From contig NZ_JANQBC010000012.1 in NCBI RefSeq assembly GCF_024721995.1, positions 62,001-126,000 of the forward strand: a DNA stretch of 64,000 nucleotides, given 5' to 3'. The notes beneath the pieces were generated by a model. It did no database searches. It was not told the origin of the DNA and was given only the letters and a program-made list of their open reading frames with translations. Position 1 is the stretch's first letter; each line of letters begins with the position of its first letter. The position numbers were made by a program, and so were the translations under genes. Origin of the DNA: Paenibacillus radicibacter (GTDB lineage Bacteria; Bacillota; Bacilli; Paenibacillales; NBRC-103111). This document shows positions 9,114 to 17,805 of the stretch, one piece after another.

Positions 9114-9275
9114 ATGTGTTTAAAAAGTCGGGACACTGCGAAGAAAAAGAGTACTTCCGGTCGCTGTCTCAATCGTGAATTCTCAATTAATTTAAAGGTA
9201 ATTTCACGATTTCAAAGGCGAACGCTTCGCTCCTCCAGCACTCTCTTTCTTCTCCGTTTAACTTTTTGAACACAT
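9114..9275 (-). repeat. arg intergenic palindromic element, copy 1 (argG-argH gap)
   Basis: This is one of four related long imperfect palindromes found only in the arg cluster of this window. The outer arms 9114-9128 and 9261-9275 are complementary over 15 bp with one mismatch. The middle arms AAGAAAAAGAGT and ACTCTCTTTCTT come next. The inner stem AATCGTGAA/TTCACGATT flanks a variable loop. The shared core includes CGGTCGCT, CTCAATCGTGAA, TTTCACGATTTCAAAGGCGA and CTTCG-TCCTCC. Confidence 0.85.
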
Positions 9276-9296
9276 GTTATCATTTACGTTTATTTC

Positions 9297-10535
9297 TTAT
9301 TTCTTCGCATTTTGTTCCACGCCAGAAGATACTTTCAAGCGAAGTGCATTCAGACGAATGAATCCTGTTGCATCCCCTTGATCGTATGCTTGTGTTGGAT
9401 CTGCTTCCATTGTTGCAATATCTGGATTATATAAAGACACAGGGCTCTTCACACCTGCAGTAATGACGTTGCCTTTGTACAATTTCAAACGAACTGTACC
9501 ACTCACGTTGCGCTGACTCTCGGTTACCAAAGCTTGCAAAGCTAAACGCTCAGGAGCAAACCAGAAACCATTGTATACGAGTGTGCTGTACTTGGAGATC
9601 AAGGAATCACGAAGATGCATCACATCACGATCCATCGTCAAGGATTCCATCACACGGTGAGCTGCGAACAGGATTGTACCGCCTGGTGTTTCATACACGC
9701 CACGACTCTTCATGCCGACAAAACGGTTCTCCACCATGTCCACGCGTCCCACACCATGCTTACCACCGATTTCGTTCAGTTTCTCCATGACTTCAAGCGG
9801 GCTGTAGGACTCGTTGTTAATCGTTACGCAATCGCCTTTTTCAAAACCTAAATCAAGGTATTCAGCTTGATCCGGCGCATCTTCAGGTGATACGGACATC
9901 ACGAACATGTCTTTGTTGGACTCTGCACTTGAATCGAACCAAGGATCTTCTAACATACCACTCTCAAAGGAGATATGAAGCAAGTTACGGTCTGTGGAGT
10001 ACGGCTTCGCTGCGGAAGCAGTTACTTTAATACCATGTTTCTCTGCATATGCGATCATCTCTGCACGTCCAGGGAATTGCTCACGGAATGACTCTAAACG
10101 CCAAGGCGCGATTACTTGTAAATCAGGTGCTAGAGCAGCTACACCAAGCTCGAAACGTACTTGGTCATTCCCTTTTCCAGTTGCGCCATGTGCGATTGCT
10201 GTTGCGCCTTCTGCACGAGCGATTTCAACCATACGTTTCGCGATAAGCGGACGAGCGATGGATGTGCCAAGCAAGTATTGACCTTCATACAATGCGCCGG
10301 ATTGGAACATCGGATAGATGAAATCAGATGCGAACTCTGCACGTAGGTCGTCAATGTACACTTTAGATGCGCCTGTTGCTAGTGCTTTTTCTTCTAGACC
10401 GTCTAATTCTTCTTTTTGTCCGATGTCTGCTGTGAATGCGATGATTTCAGCGTCGTAAGTTTCTTTTAACCATTTTAAGATGATAGATGTATCAAGACCG
10501 CCTGAGTAGGCGAGTACTATTTTCTGTTTAGCCAT
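9297..10535 (-). CDS. argG: Argininosuccinate synthase
   Basis: ArgG joins citrulline and aspartate with ATP to form argininosuccinate. The N-terminal P-loop [15 protein letters not shown] is the diagnostic ATP pyrophosphatase motif, and [13 protein letters not shown] lies near residue 118. At 412 residues it is of normal length. The start ATG 10535 has GGGGGAGC upstream. It lies between argF and argH, with palindromic elements on both sides. The arg order here is argCJBDFGH on one strand. Confidence 0.97.
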   Translation of the reverse strand: MAKQKIVLAYSGGLDTSIILKWLKETYDAEIIAFTADIGQKEELDGLEEKALATGASKVYIDDLRAEFASDFIYPMFQSGALYEGQYLLGTSIARPLIAKRMVEIARAEGATAIAHGATGKGNDQVRFELGVAALAPDLQVIAPWRLESFREQFPGRAEMIAYAEKHGIKVTASAAKPYSTDRNLLHISFESGMLEDPWFDSSAESNKDMFVMSVSPEDAPDQAEYLDLGFEKGDCVTINNESYSPLEVMEKLNEIGGKHGVGRVDMVENRFVGMKSRGVYETPGGTILFAAHRVMESLTMDRDVMHLRDSLISKYSTLVYNGFWFAPERLALQALVTESQRNVSGTVRLKLYKGNVITAGVKSPVSLYNPDIATMEADPTQAYDQGDATGFIRLNALRLKVSSGVEQNAKK

Positions 10536-10569
10536 AATGTTTTGCTCCCCCTAATTTGTTTCGTTCATC

Positions 10570-10728
10570 ATGAGCGTGGTAGCCACTTCAGAGAAAGGAA
10601 ATTCTTCCGGTCGCTGTCTCAATCGTGAAATTTGAATTGGATTAATGGTATGTTCACGATTTCAAAGGCGAACGCTAACACTCCTACAGAACATCCTTTC
10701 TCTTACGTTCTACTGTGGCGCTATTCAT
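10570..10728 (-). repeat. arg intergenic palindromic element, copy 2 (argF-argG gap)
   Basis: The core is shared with the other three copies. The arms AGAGAAAGGA (from 10591) and TCCTTTCTCT (to about 10703) pair perfectly, and the inner stem AATCGTGAA/TTCACGATT is intact. The outermost arms (ATGAGCG with CGCTATTCAT) pair only partly. It ends 35 bases upstream of the argG start. Confidence 0.85.
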
Positions 10729-10740
10729 TCACTAACCAAA

Positions 10741-11697
10741 TTACATAATCGCTGCCATGATGGCTTTTTGTGCATGGAGACGGTTTTCAGCTTGATCAAA
10801 AATGATGGAGTGCTTGCCGTCGATGACACCTGCGCTTACTTCTTCGCCGCGGTGTGCGGGTAGGCAGTGCATGAACAGGTAGTCGGATTTCGCGTACTTC
10901 GCTAAGTCTTCGTTGACTTGGAAGTTGCTGAATGCGATCTCACGTTTCGCTTGTTCCGCTTCAAAGCCCATGCTTGCCCATACGTCGGTATAGACAACGT
11001 CTGCACCTTCCATCGCTTCACGCGGGTCGTGGCAGACATGAATCTTGGCACCTGTTGTTTTTGCTGTTTCTACAGCAAGTTTGACCATCTCTGGGTCTGG
11101 CTCGTAACCAACTGGTGTTGCAACGCTGCAATCTATGCCTAGCTTACTTGCACCAACCATCAGGGAGTGCACCATGTTGTTGCCGTCGCCGATGTAGGTT
11201 ATTTTCAAACCTTTAAGCTTACCTTTATGTTCAAGGATGGTCATATAGTCTGTTAACGCCTGGCATGGATGGGACAAGTCGGTTAGTCCGTTGATGACGG
11301 GTACTGTTGCGCCGCGCGCTAGATCAACGACATTGCGGTGTCCATACGTACGAATCATGATGCCGTCCAAGTAACGGGACATGGTCTGAGCTGTATCCCA
11401 GATCGTCTCACCGCGTCCTAGTTGGATGTCGTTCTTACTTAGGAACAACGCCTGACCGCCAAGTTGATACATCCCTACTTCGAAGGAAACACGCGTGCGT
11501 GTGGACGATTTTTCAAAAATCATCCCTAAGGATTTGCCTTTCAAGAGATGGTGTTGCTCTCCTGCTTTTTGTTTGGCTTTGAGATCTATCGCAAGCTGGA
11601 CCAGGTACTCGAGTTCTTCTGGTGTATAGTCAACCAATGCAAGAAAATCGCGTCCTTTCAGCCCTAATGCTAGTTCGTTTTCGATTAAAACGCTCAT
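10741..11697 (-). CDS. argF: Ornithine carbamoyltransferase
   Basis: ArgF makes citrulline from ornithine and carbamoyl phosphate. The carbamoyl-phosphate motif KSSTRTR, the HPCQ motif and the ornithine-binding MHCLPAHRG are all present, with the LTDLSHPCQ segment characteristic of the anabolic enzyme. The start is placed at 11697 (MSVLIENEL). GAAAGG lies 9 bases upstream of it, and the longer frame to 11733 adds residues unlike the family. That gives 318 residues, the usual length. argD lies upstream across a 290-base gap that holds a hairpin and palindromic element copy 3. Confidence 0.96.
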   Translation of the reverse strand: MSVLIENELALGLKGRDFLALVDYTPEELEYLVQLAIDLKAKQKAGEQHHLLKGKSLGMIFEKSSTRTRVSFEVGMYQLGGQALFLSKNDIQLGRGETIWDTAQTMSRYLDGIMIRTYGHRNVVDLARGATVPVINGLTDLSHPCQALTDYMTILEHKGKLKGLKITYIGDGNNMVHSLMVGASKLGIDCSVATPVGYEPDPEMVKLAVETAKTTGAKIHVCHDPREAMEGADVVYTDVWASMGFEAEQAKREIAFSNFQVNEDLAKYAKSDYLFMHCLPAHRGEEVSAGVIDGKHSIIFDQAENRLHAQKAIMAAIM

Positions 11698-11729
11698 TGG
11701 ATTCATCCTTTCGGGGAAGGGGTGCGTGC

Positions 11730-11879
11730 TCAAAACTCAGGTCACTGCGGATATAAAATACACTTACGGTCGCTCTCTCAATCGTGAAATTTTTGATTAG
11801 ATCAGATGGTATTTTCACGATTTCAAAGGCGAACACTTCGTTCCTCCGGTGCATTTTATCTCCTTCGTTTGAGTTTTGA
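11730..11879 (-). repeat. arg intergenic palindromic element, copy 3 (argD-argF gap)
   Basis: The outer arms TCAAAACTCA (11730-11739) and TGAGTTTTGA (11870-11879) are perfectly complementary. The middle arms GGATATAAAATACAC and GTGCATTTTATCTCC pair with two mismatches, and the inner stem AATCGTGAAA/TTTCACGATT is intact. The arm sequences differ from the other copies but keep pairing. Confidence 0.88.
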
Positions 11880-11902
11880 TCACGGTTAGGTTGGTATAAT
11901 TT

Positions 11903-11961
11903 AAAAGCAAGTGCTCAAAATTTTCCGATGGAAAATTTCTGTAAGCGCTAATTGCTTTTTT
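11903..11961 (-). terminator. Long hairpin after argD, possible partial terminator
   Basis: A near-complete 59-base hairpin pairs AAAAGCAA/TTGCTTTT at its base and AAATTTTCC/GGAAAATTT near its tip, with a GAT loop. On the minus strand it is followed by TTTTAAATT. It may terminate or stabilise argCJBD mRNA before argF; the short T-run makes full termination doubtful. Confidence 0.55.
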
Positions 11962-11988
11962 CTTTAAAATTAGAGTTTTGAATTCAAC

Positions 11989-13194
11989 TTATTTCACGTC
12001 AACTGCAAGAGCTGCAGCTTTTTCAGCGAAGACTTCGCAGAGAATGTCTAGTCCTTGATCGAGATCCTCTTGTGGGATAGTCATAGCTGGGACGACGCGA
12101 ATGACGTTTGGTCCGGCAGGGACGACTAGGACGCCACGCGCGTGGACTTCGCTGATGATATCCGCTACTGGTTCGTTGCATACGATACCGAGCAGTAAGC
12201 CTTTGCCGCGAACAGTCGATACAAGTGGGTTGCCTGCTAATTTCTCAGTTAGCTTCGCTAGCATATATTCGCCGATTTCAGCTCCGCGTTCAACCAAGTT
12301 TTCTTCTAGCATTGTTTCCATTGTTGCTACGCCAGCTGCCATAGCTGTAGGCACACCACCGAAGGTCGTGCCGTGCACACCTGCTGTGTAAGCAGGGATT
12401 AGTTTGGCTTTACCAAGCATTGCACCGATTGGGAAGCCGCTGCCTAAGCCTTTTGCAAGGGTAATGACGTCTGGTTCAATGCCATAATGTTCATAGGCGA
12501 ATAACTTGCCCGTACGTCCCATGCCCGTCTGAATCTCATCCACGATTAATAGAATGTCTTGTTCCTCGCACAATTGTGCAAGCTGTTGAACGAATGTCAG
12601 ATCCGCCGGGATGACACCGCCCTCACCTTGAATCATCTCTACCATAACAGCACAAGTACGATCACTTAGAAGCGTACGAACAGACTCAATATCGTTATAA
12701 TCCGCATATACAAAGCCCTCAGGAAGCGGCAAGAAGCCTTCTTGTACTTTCGCTTGCCCTGTTGCTGTAAGAGTTGCTAACGTACGACCGTGGAACGACT
12801 GTTTGAATGTGATGATCTCATAACGATCTGTCCCTTGAACTTTCTGCGCATAACGACGTGCAATTTTGATTGCCGCCTCATTCGCCTCTGCACCTGTGGA
12901 GCAGAAGAACGCTGCATCCATGCAACTGTTCTCCACTAACAATTGTGCTAAGCGCTCTTGATGTGGTAAATAAAATAAGTTACAACCATGCCATAGCTCA
13001 TCAAGTTGTGCGACTAACTTCGCTTTCACTTTCGGATGAACGTGGCCAAGGTTTGTCACCGCCAGCCCACACATAAGATCGATATATTCCTTTCCCGTAT
13101 CATCCCATAATCGGCTGCCCTGCCCCTTCACCAGCTTAATTGGAAACTTTGAAAAAAGCGGAAATAAGTAGCTTTGCTTCTCCTCTTGACCCAT
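11989..13194 (-). CDS. argD: Acetylornithine aminotransferase
   Basis: ArgD transfers the glutamate amino group to N-acetylglutamate semialdehyde, giving N-acetylornithine. It is a class III PLP aminotransferase of 401 residues. GAEANEAAIKIAR binds the cofactor phosphate, IVDEIQTGMGRTG holds the PLP-binding Asp, and the Schiff-base Lys is in TLAKGLGSGFPIGAM. HGTTFGG follows. The start has GGAGG 8 bases upstream. A 59-base gap separates it from argB, and this is one of two arg gaps with no palindromic element. Confidence 0.95.
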   Translation of the reverse strand: MGQEEKQSYLFPLFSKFPIKLVKGQGSRLWDDTGKEYIDLMCGLAVTNLGHVHPKVKAKLVAQLDELWHGCNLFYLPHQERLAQLLVENSCMDAAFFCSTGAEANEAAIKIARRYAQKVQGTDRYEIITFKQSFHGRTLATLTATGQAKVQEGFLPLPEGFVYADYNDIESVRTLLSDRTCAVMVEMIQGEGGVIPADLTFVQQLAQLCEEQDILLIVDEIQTGMGRTGKLFAYEHYGIEPDVITLAKGLGSGFPIGAMLGKAKLIPAYTAGVHGTTFGGVPTAMAAGVATMETMLEENLVERGAEIGEYMLAKLTEKLAGNPLVSTVRGKGLLLGIVCNEPVADIISEVHARGVLVVPAGPNVIRVVPAMTIPQEDLDQGLDILCEVFAEKAAALAVDVK

Positions 13195-13253
13195 CGCTCA
13201 TCCCTCCATATTTAGGTCGGGTATACCCCGATTTATAGTGAATTGTTTTGTTT

Positions 13254-14048
13254 TTATTTGTTCAAAATGCGTGTGCCAATCGCCTCGCCGCTAAGTACAC
13301 GAGAGAGCACCTGTGGCTCTTCGCCCTGGACGATCACGACTTCTTCTACATCACCTTGAATGCACTGAATCGCTGCTCCTACTTTCGGGATCATCCCGCC
13401 GTAAATATCACCGCTTGCGATCATTTCTTCAATCTCTGCCACCGTCACTTGCGGCAATACTGTCTTCACACCGTCAATCGGCTTCATAATGCCTGGCACG
13501 TCCGTTACAACGATCATTCGCTTCACGCCAATCCGAGATGCAACAGCACCTGCTGCTGTGTCAGCATTGATGTTATATCGCTGTGTGCCATCTGCGCTAA
13601 TGCCGACTGGCGCGATAACCGGCATATAGCCCATCTCCATGATTCCTTCAACTAGCTCACGGTTTACTGCAGACACATCACCGACTAATCCAACCTCTTG
13701 CGTATTCGCAACAGGCACCGCTTCAATCAGTCCACCGTCCACACCACTGACTCCGAGTGCCTTCGCACCCGAGATACCGATGCGGCGAACGATTTCTTTG
13801 TTGATGCGACCCGCGAGCACCATCTCAACGACATCGAGTACTGCTTCATTCGTAACACGCAACCCACCGACAAATTCAGTCGTAATCGCAAGTTGCTCGA
13901 GCGTCTCCGAGATCGCAGGACCACCACCATGTACAATTACGGGCATATGTCCGTTTTGCTGAAGATCATGTAGATCATCGAAAAAGGTTTGCGGTAATGC
14001 CGCAAGTGTAGAACCGCCGCATTTCATTACAAAAGACTGTTTGTTCAT
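13254..14048 (-). CDS. argB: Acetylglutamate kinase
   Basis: ArgB phosphorylates N-acetylglutamate. The amino acid kinase fold shows at the N-terminus: KCGGSTLA with the catalytic Lys, VHGGGPAISETLEQL, and the FVGGLRVT substrate loop. VTDVPGIM and GGMIPKV follow near the C-terminus. ATG 14048 (MNKQSFVMKCGG) is used because AGGAGAG lies 9 bases before it; the longer frame to 14069 would cover that site. The result is 264 residues, normal for the family. The terminal arm of palindromic element copy 4 abuts its ribosome-binding site. Confidence 0.96.
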   Translation of the reverse strand: MNKQSFVMKCGGSTLAALPQTFFDDLHDLQQNGHMPVIVHGGGPAISETLEQLAITTEFVGGLRVTNEAVLDVVEMVLAGRINKEIVRRIGISGAKALGVSGVDGGLIEAVPVANTQEVGLVGDVSAVNRELVEGIMEMGYMPVIAPVGISADGTQRYNINADTAAGAVASRIGVKRMIVVTDVPGIMKPIDGVKTVLPQVTVAEIEEMIASGDIYGGMIPKVGAAIQCIQGDVEEVVIVQGEEPQVLSRVLSGEAIGTRILNK

Positions 14049-14064
14049 TCGGCAATACTCTCCT

Positions 14065-14211
14065 AACATGCGAGTGTGCTGCAGAGAAAGGAAATGCTTA
14101 CGGTCGCTGTCTCAATCGTGAAAGTTTTGAATTGGATTAATGGTATTTTCACGATTTCAAAGGCGATCACTTCGTTCCTCCAGCACATCCTTTCTCTTTC
14201 GCATCCATGTT
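14065..14211 (-). repeat. arg intergenic palindromic element, copy 4 (argJ-argB gap)
   Basis: The outer arms AACATG/CATGTT, the middle arms AGAGAAAGGA/TCCTTTCTCT and a perfect 10-bp inner stem AATCGTGAAA (14114-14123)/TTTCACGATT (14147-14156) are present. It directly adjoins the argB ribosome-binding site at 14057-14065. Confidence 0.88.
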
Positions 14212-14255
14212 TTGTGCGTATACATTCACTAAACATTTTCTTCCTTCAAAAACAA

Positions 14256-15485
14256 TTAAGTTCGATATGCGGCATTGATCCGCACGTAGTCATATGTTAA
14301 GTCACAGCCCCATGCTGTAGCATTGCCTTCACCGTTGTTCAATTGCACATAAATCTGTACGAGGTCACCCTTCAAGTACTCTGTCGCAGCCGCATCATCG
14401 AATGAAACTGGACGAGATTGTGTAAGCACCGTGTAGTCACCTACGTTAATGTCTACTGTGTTTACATCCACCGGCTGCCCAGCGCGACCAATTGCCGCGA
14501 TAATACGTCCCCAGTTCGCATCTGCGCCAAAGCAAGCAGACTTCACTAGGCTGGAACCTACAACCGTTTTCGCAATGGCGCGAGCTGCATTCATTGTCAC
14601 TGCACCGCTGACGTTCACCTCAATCAGCTTAGTTGCACCTTCGCCATCGCGTGCGATTGCTTTCGCTAAGTATTCCGATACGTAGCGGAAGCCTGCTGCG
14701 AACGCATCCCAGTCAGGATGCGCTGGACTTAACGGCTCACTGTGATCCGCAAGCCCGCTCGCTAGCACGACGACCATGTCGTTCGTGCTTGTGTCACCAT
14801 CCACGGTAATCATATTAAACGTGGAATCGGTCATTTCACCGAGCAGCCCTTGCAGGTGCTCAGGAGCAATCTTCGCGTCGGTTGTCATGAAACCGAGCAT
14901 CGTTGCCATGTTCGGGTGAATCATACCCGAACCTTTGGCTGCCCCGGCAATGTGTACGACATTGCCGCCTACACTTACGCGGACGCATGTCATCTTCTGC
15001 ACAAGATCCGTTGTGAGGATCGCCTGACAGAAGTCTTCGCCGCCGTCCGCGGTAAGCTTCGCTGGCAAGTCTACGACGCCAGCGTTTACTTTGTCCATCG
15101 GCAACAACTCGCCGATGACGCCTGTAGATGCAACGCCAACGAGCGTTGCATCTACCCCGAGCGCCGCCGCGAAGCCGGCACGCATCTGGCGAGCGTCGGC
15201 TTCGCCCTGCTCGCCCGTGCAAGCATTGGCATTGCCGCTGTTCACGAGCAATGCCTGAAGCATGCCGCTGGAGCTAGCCACACTCTCCTGCGTCACCTTC
15301 AGCGGCGCCGCTTGGAACGCGTTCAGCGTATACACGCCTGCCGCCGCTGCCGGCACTTCACATACGATCGCGCCAAGATCATGGCGACCGTTCTTCTTCA
15401 GTCCGCAGTGCAGTCCGCCTGTGATGAATCCTTTTGGCGTCGTAACCGTGCCTTCGGGTAGTACTGTAAACAATTCCCCAGCCAT
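14256..15485 (-). CDS. argJ: Bifunctional ornithine acetyltransferase / N-acetylglutamate synthase
   Basis: ArgJ moves the acetyl group from N-acetylornithine to glutamate, so the pathway recycles acetyl groups. The proenzyme cleaves itself before Thr in HPNMATMLGF, present here after AKGSGMI. NSGNANACTG and a TYDYVRINAAYRT tail are also diagnostic. ATG 15485 (MAGELFTVLPEGTVTTPKGF) fits the family N-terminus better than 15506. The length is 409 residues. The 5' half is visibly GC-rich compared with neighbours (about 14.9-15.46 kb). No separate argA or argE is seen in the window. Confidence 0.96.
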   Translation of the reverse strand: MAGELFTVLPEGTVTTPKGFITGGLHCGLKKNGRHDLGAIVCEVPAAAAGVYTLNAFQAAPLKVTQESVASSSGMLQALLVNSGNANACTGEQGEADARQMRAGFAAALGVDATLVGVASTGVIGELLPMDKVNAGVVDLPAKLTADGGEDFCQAILTTDLVQKMTCVRVSVGGNVVHIAGAAKGSGMIHPNMATMLGFMTTDAKIAPEHLQGLLGEMTDSTFNMITVDGDTSTNDMVVVLASGLADHSEPLSPAHPDWDAFAAGFRYVSEYLAKAIARDGEGATKLIEVNVSGAVTMNAARAIAKTVVGSSLVKSACFGADANWGRIIAAIGRAGQPVDVNTVDINVGDYTVLTQSRPVSFDDAAATEYLKGDLVQIYVQLNNGEGNATAWGCDLTYDYVRINAAYRT

Positions 15486-15528
15486 ATGTCCTCTCTCCAA
15501 TCCCATTCCATCATCTATACGTTCATTT

Positions 15529-16587
15529 TTAAGGATAAATCGGTGTAAAATGTAGGCCTGTCGTCTCGTCCCAGCCCATCATCAAATTCAAATTCTGAAT
15601 CGCTTGACCTGCAGCGCCTTTGACCACATTATCGATTGTCGCAATGATCGTAATCCGACCCGTACGCGCATCATAGTTAAAGCCGATATCGCAATAGTTC
15701 GAGCCTGTCACATGCTTCGTTGCCGGCCAAGTTCCTGTACGCCTTACACGCACGAACTTGCGCCCCTCGTAATATTGGTTATACAGCTCAACAAAGTCTG
15801 TATCGCTGTGTTCGCCAACGACTTTCGCATACATCGTTGCCATAATCCCGCGCGTCATCGGAACTAAATGTGTCGTAAATGTTGTCGTTACCGGACGATC
15901 TGCAATACGGCTAAGCGCCTGTTCAATCTCTGGAATATGTTGATGCTTATTTAATTTATAAGCGATTAAGTTCTCATTCACTTCGGAGTAATGTGCACTC
16001 AAGTTTAATCCACGACCTGCGCCAGATACACCAGACTTCGCATCAATAATGATCGAATCGGGATCAACCCAACCTGCCTGAATGGCAGGAATTAATCCCA
16101 GCAGCGTCGCAGTCGGGAAACATCCTGGGTTAGAAAGTAACCTTGTAGTCTCCGTTACCTCATTGCCCCAAACTTCGCATAGTCCATACACGGCTTCTAC
16201 CAAGTAATTCTCATCTGCGGCTTTGTGTTTGTACCACTGCTCGTAGGAAGCCGGATTTTTCAATCGGAAGTCACCGGAAATATCAATCACTTTAAGACCC
16301 GCTTCAATTAACTTCGGAGCAAGTTCAGCCGCTACACCCGCAGGGGTCGGCAGGAACACCACGTCCGCCTTTTGCGCGATCAGATCTACATCTACGCCAT
16401 CCAAGTTATCGAGCATAATCTCTGTCAAATGCGGAAACCCGTCTGCTATCGGAACACCTGCACTAGACGAAGAAATCACGGACGTAATCTCCACATTCGG
16501 ATGTGCTAGCAGCAAGCGGATTAGCTCCACCCCGCCGTAACCTGTTGACCCAACAATTGCAACACGAACCTTCTGATTCACTCCCAT
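15529..16587 (-). CDS. argC: N-acetyl-gamma-glutamyl-phosphate reductase
   Basis: ArgC reduces N-acetylglutamyl phosphate with NADPH to the semialdehyde. The NADPH loop VAIVGSTGYGGVELIRLL is at the N-terminus, the catalytic Cys is in SNPGCFPTA, and KSGVSGAGRG plus VPMTRGI are family segments. The length is 352 residues. It is the first gene of the arg set; GGGGGAGG lies upstream of ATG 16587. The promoter and ARG boxes lie about 90-125 bases upstream. Confidence 0.97.
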   Translation of the reverse strand: MGVNQKVRVAIVGSTGYGGVELIRLLLAHPNVEITSVISSSSAGVPIADGFPHLTEIMLDNLDGVDVDLIAQKADVVFLPTPAGVAAELAPKLIEAGLKVIDISGDFRLKNPASYEQWYKHKAADENYLVEAVYGLCEVWGNEVTETTRLLSNPGCFPTATLLGLIPAIQAGWVDPDSIIIDAKSGVSGAGRGLNLSAHYSEVNENLIAYKLNKHQHIPEIEQALSRIADRPVTTTFTTHLVPMTRGIMATMYAKVVGEHSDTDFVELYNQYYEGRKFVRVRRTGTWPATKHVTGSNYCDIGFNYDARTGRITIIATIDNVVKGAAGQAIQNLNLMMGWDETTGLHFTPIYP

Positions 16588-16676
16588 ATGAACCCCTGCC
16601 TCCCCCGCAGAAACATTATTTCTCTAAAATAACTCTGATTTATATATGTAAATTAATAATTGTGATTTTTAAAAAC

Positions 16677-16694
16677 TATGTATTATTATACATA
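16677..16694 (-). promoter_or_regulatory. ARG box 1 (ArgR/AhrC operator)
   Basis: TATGTATTATTATACATA is an 18-bp perfect palindrome and matches the ARG-box consensus TNTGNATWWWWATNCANA at every fixed position. It covers the argC -10 element. Confidence 0.88.
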
Positions 16695-16713
16695 CGACGG
16701 TATAATAATTCAA
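16685..16713 (-). promoter_or_regulatory. Sigma-A promoter of the arg operon
   Basis: On the minus strand, -35 TTGAAT (16708-16713), a 17-base spacer and a perfect -10 TATAAT (16685-16690) lie under the two ARG boxes. Bound arginine repressor would exclude RNA polymerase. Confidence 0.85.
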
Positions 16714-16714
16714 T
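16697..16714 (-). promoter_or_regulatory. ARG box 2
   Basis: The core GTATAATAATTCA fits GNATWWWWATNCA, with mismatches only at outer positions. It is separated from ARG box 1 by 2 bases (20 bp centre to centre), the tandem spacing typical of ArgR hexamer operators. It covers the -35. Confidence 0.75.
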
Positions 16715-16762
16715 GACTATTTTGTTACCAAATTCGCCTTATTTCATAGGCATTTTGGCATA

Positions 16763-16802
16763 CAAAAAAAGCCGATCTCCTTTTGAAAGGAAATCGACTT
16801 TT
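16763..16802 (-). terminator. Intrinsic terminator of the YitT gene
   Basis: The stem AAGTCGATTTCC/GGAGATCGGCTT, with one or two mismatches, is followed by a T7 run on the minus strand, 9 bases after the stop. Confidence 0.88.
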
Positions 16803-16810
16803 ATACAGCT

Positions 16811-17689
16811 CTATGCATGATGATGTTTAAAACCTTCACCCAATACTTCCTGTGCATCTGTAAAAATAACAAAGGCTTGCGGATCAATAGCCTTGACCAA
16901 CACCTTCAACTTCATTACTTCGCTTTGCGAAACGACGACCATGAACACATTACGAGTTGTGCCTGTATAACCACCCGCCGCCTCTAATTGGGTTAAACCA
17001 CGATCTAGATCATAAAGAATCGCTTCTTTCATCTCTTCTTGCTTATCCGTGATGATGTAAGCCACTTTCGATACACTTAGACCAACTTGTACAATGTCAA
17101 TCACTTTACTTGTAACATAAAGACCGATGAGTGCATAAAGCGCATTTTCCCAGGAGATAAGAATCCCTGCCATTAAAATAACTAAGCCATCGAACATCGC
17201 CACACAAACGCCTAGAGAGCGCCCCGTGTACTTATGTACAATTTGCGCAGCCACCGTAAATCCGCCTGTAGAACCGCGACCGCGGAACGTAATCCCTACA
17301 CCAAGCCCTACACCAATACCACCATACACCGATGCAAGCAGCATATTTGACGTAGGTACTGGCAGACCTTTGGTCATCAGTACAAAGAATGGAAGCAGCA
17401 CAGTTCCAGCCGCCACTTTAATGCCGTACTTCTTGCCGAGTAGAACCGCACCTAGAATAAATAAAGGAATATTAAAAAACCACTGTGTCATCGCAGGCTC
17501 AAATCCGAATACGACTTGTAAAATAGTTGAAACCCCTGATATCCCGCCCGATGCAATCTTATTCGGGTTCAGGAACATATTAAATGCACACGCAAGCACA
17601 AAGCATCCTATTGTGAGCTGCGCATACTCCCAAGCCGTATGCATCGGTGAGCCTGGCTTAATTCGTGGTTCAGTCTGTCTCTTTGCCAT
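16811..17689 (-). CDS. YitT family membrane protein (DUF161/DUF2179)
   Basis: The protein is about 292 residues. Its N-terminal two thirds form five or so hydrophobic segments with the YitT signature: LNPNKIASGGISGVSTIL, then GGIGVGLGVGITFRGRGSTG. The C-terminal soluble DUF2179 domain (RGLTQLEAAGGYTG...VFMVVVSQSEVMKLK) follows. These are inner-membrane proteins of unproven function found in many copies in spore formers. The start is set at 17689 (MAKRQTEPR) because the upstream prfB terminator reaches to within 3 bases of the alternative ATG at 17710. The true start remains uncertain. Confidence 0.88.
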   Translation of the reverse strand: MAKRQTEPRIKPGSPMHTAWEYAQLTIGCFVLACAFNMFLNPNKIASGGISGVSTILQVVFGFEPAMTQWFFNIPLFILGAVLLGKKYGIKVAAGTVLLPFFVLMTKGLPVPTSNMLLASVYGGIGVGLGVGITFRGRGSTGGFTVAAQIVHKYTGRSLGVCVAMFDGLVILMAGILISWENALYALIGLYVTSKVIDIVQVGLSVSKVAYIITDKQEEMKEAILYDLDRGLTQLEAAGGYTGTTRNVFMVVVSQSEVMKLKVLVKAIDPQAFVIFTDAQEVLGEGFKHHHA

Positions 17690-17712
17690 CTTGTCCACAC
17701 CCCATACCATAG

Positions 17713-17743
17713 AAAATCCTACACCATACTGTGTAGGATTTTA
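17713..17743 (-). terminator. Intrinsic terminator of prfB
   Basis: The stem AAATCCTACAC/GTGTAGGATTT with a short CATACT-type loop is followed by TTTTC on the minus strand, about 63 bases after the prfB stop. Confidence 0.85.
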
Positions 17744-17805
17744 CTTATCTCTAATAAAATATCCGATTCGAGCATGTTCTAAATGTTGGAGCACATGCTC
17801 AATGA

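Noticed and set aside
14850-15461. 203-codon plus-strand frame opposite argJ
   Set aside because: It is a shadow of a GC-rich stretch of argJ; the product is Arg/His/Cys-rich.
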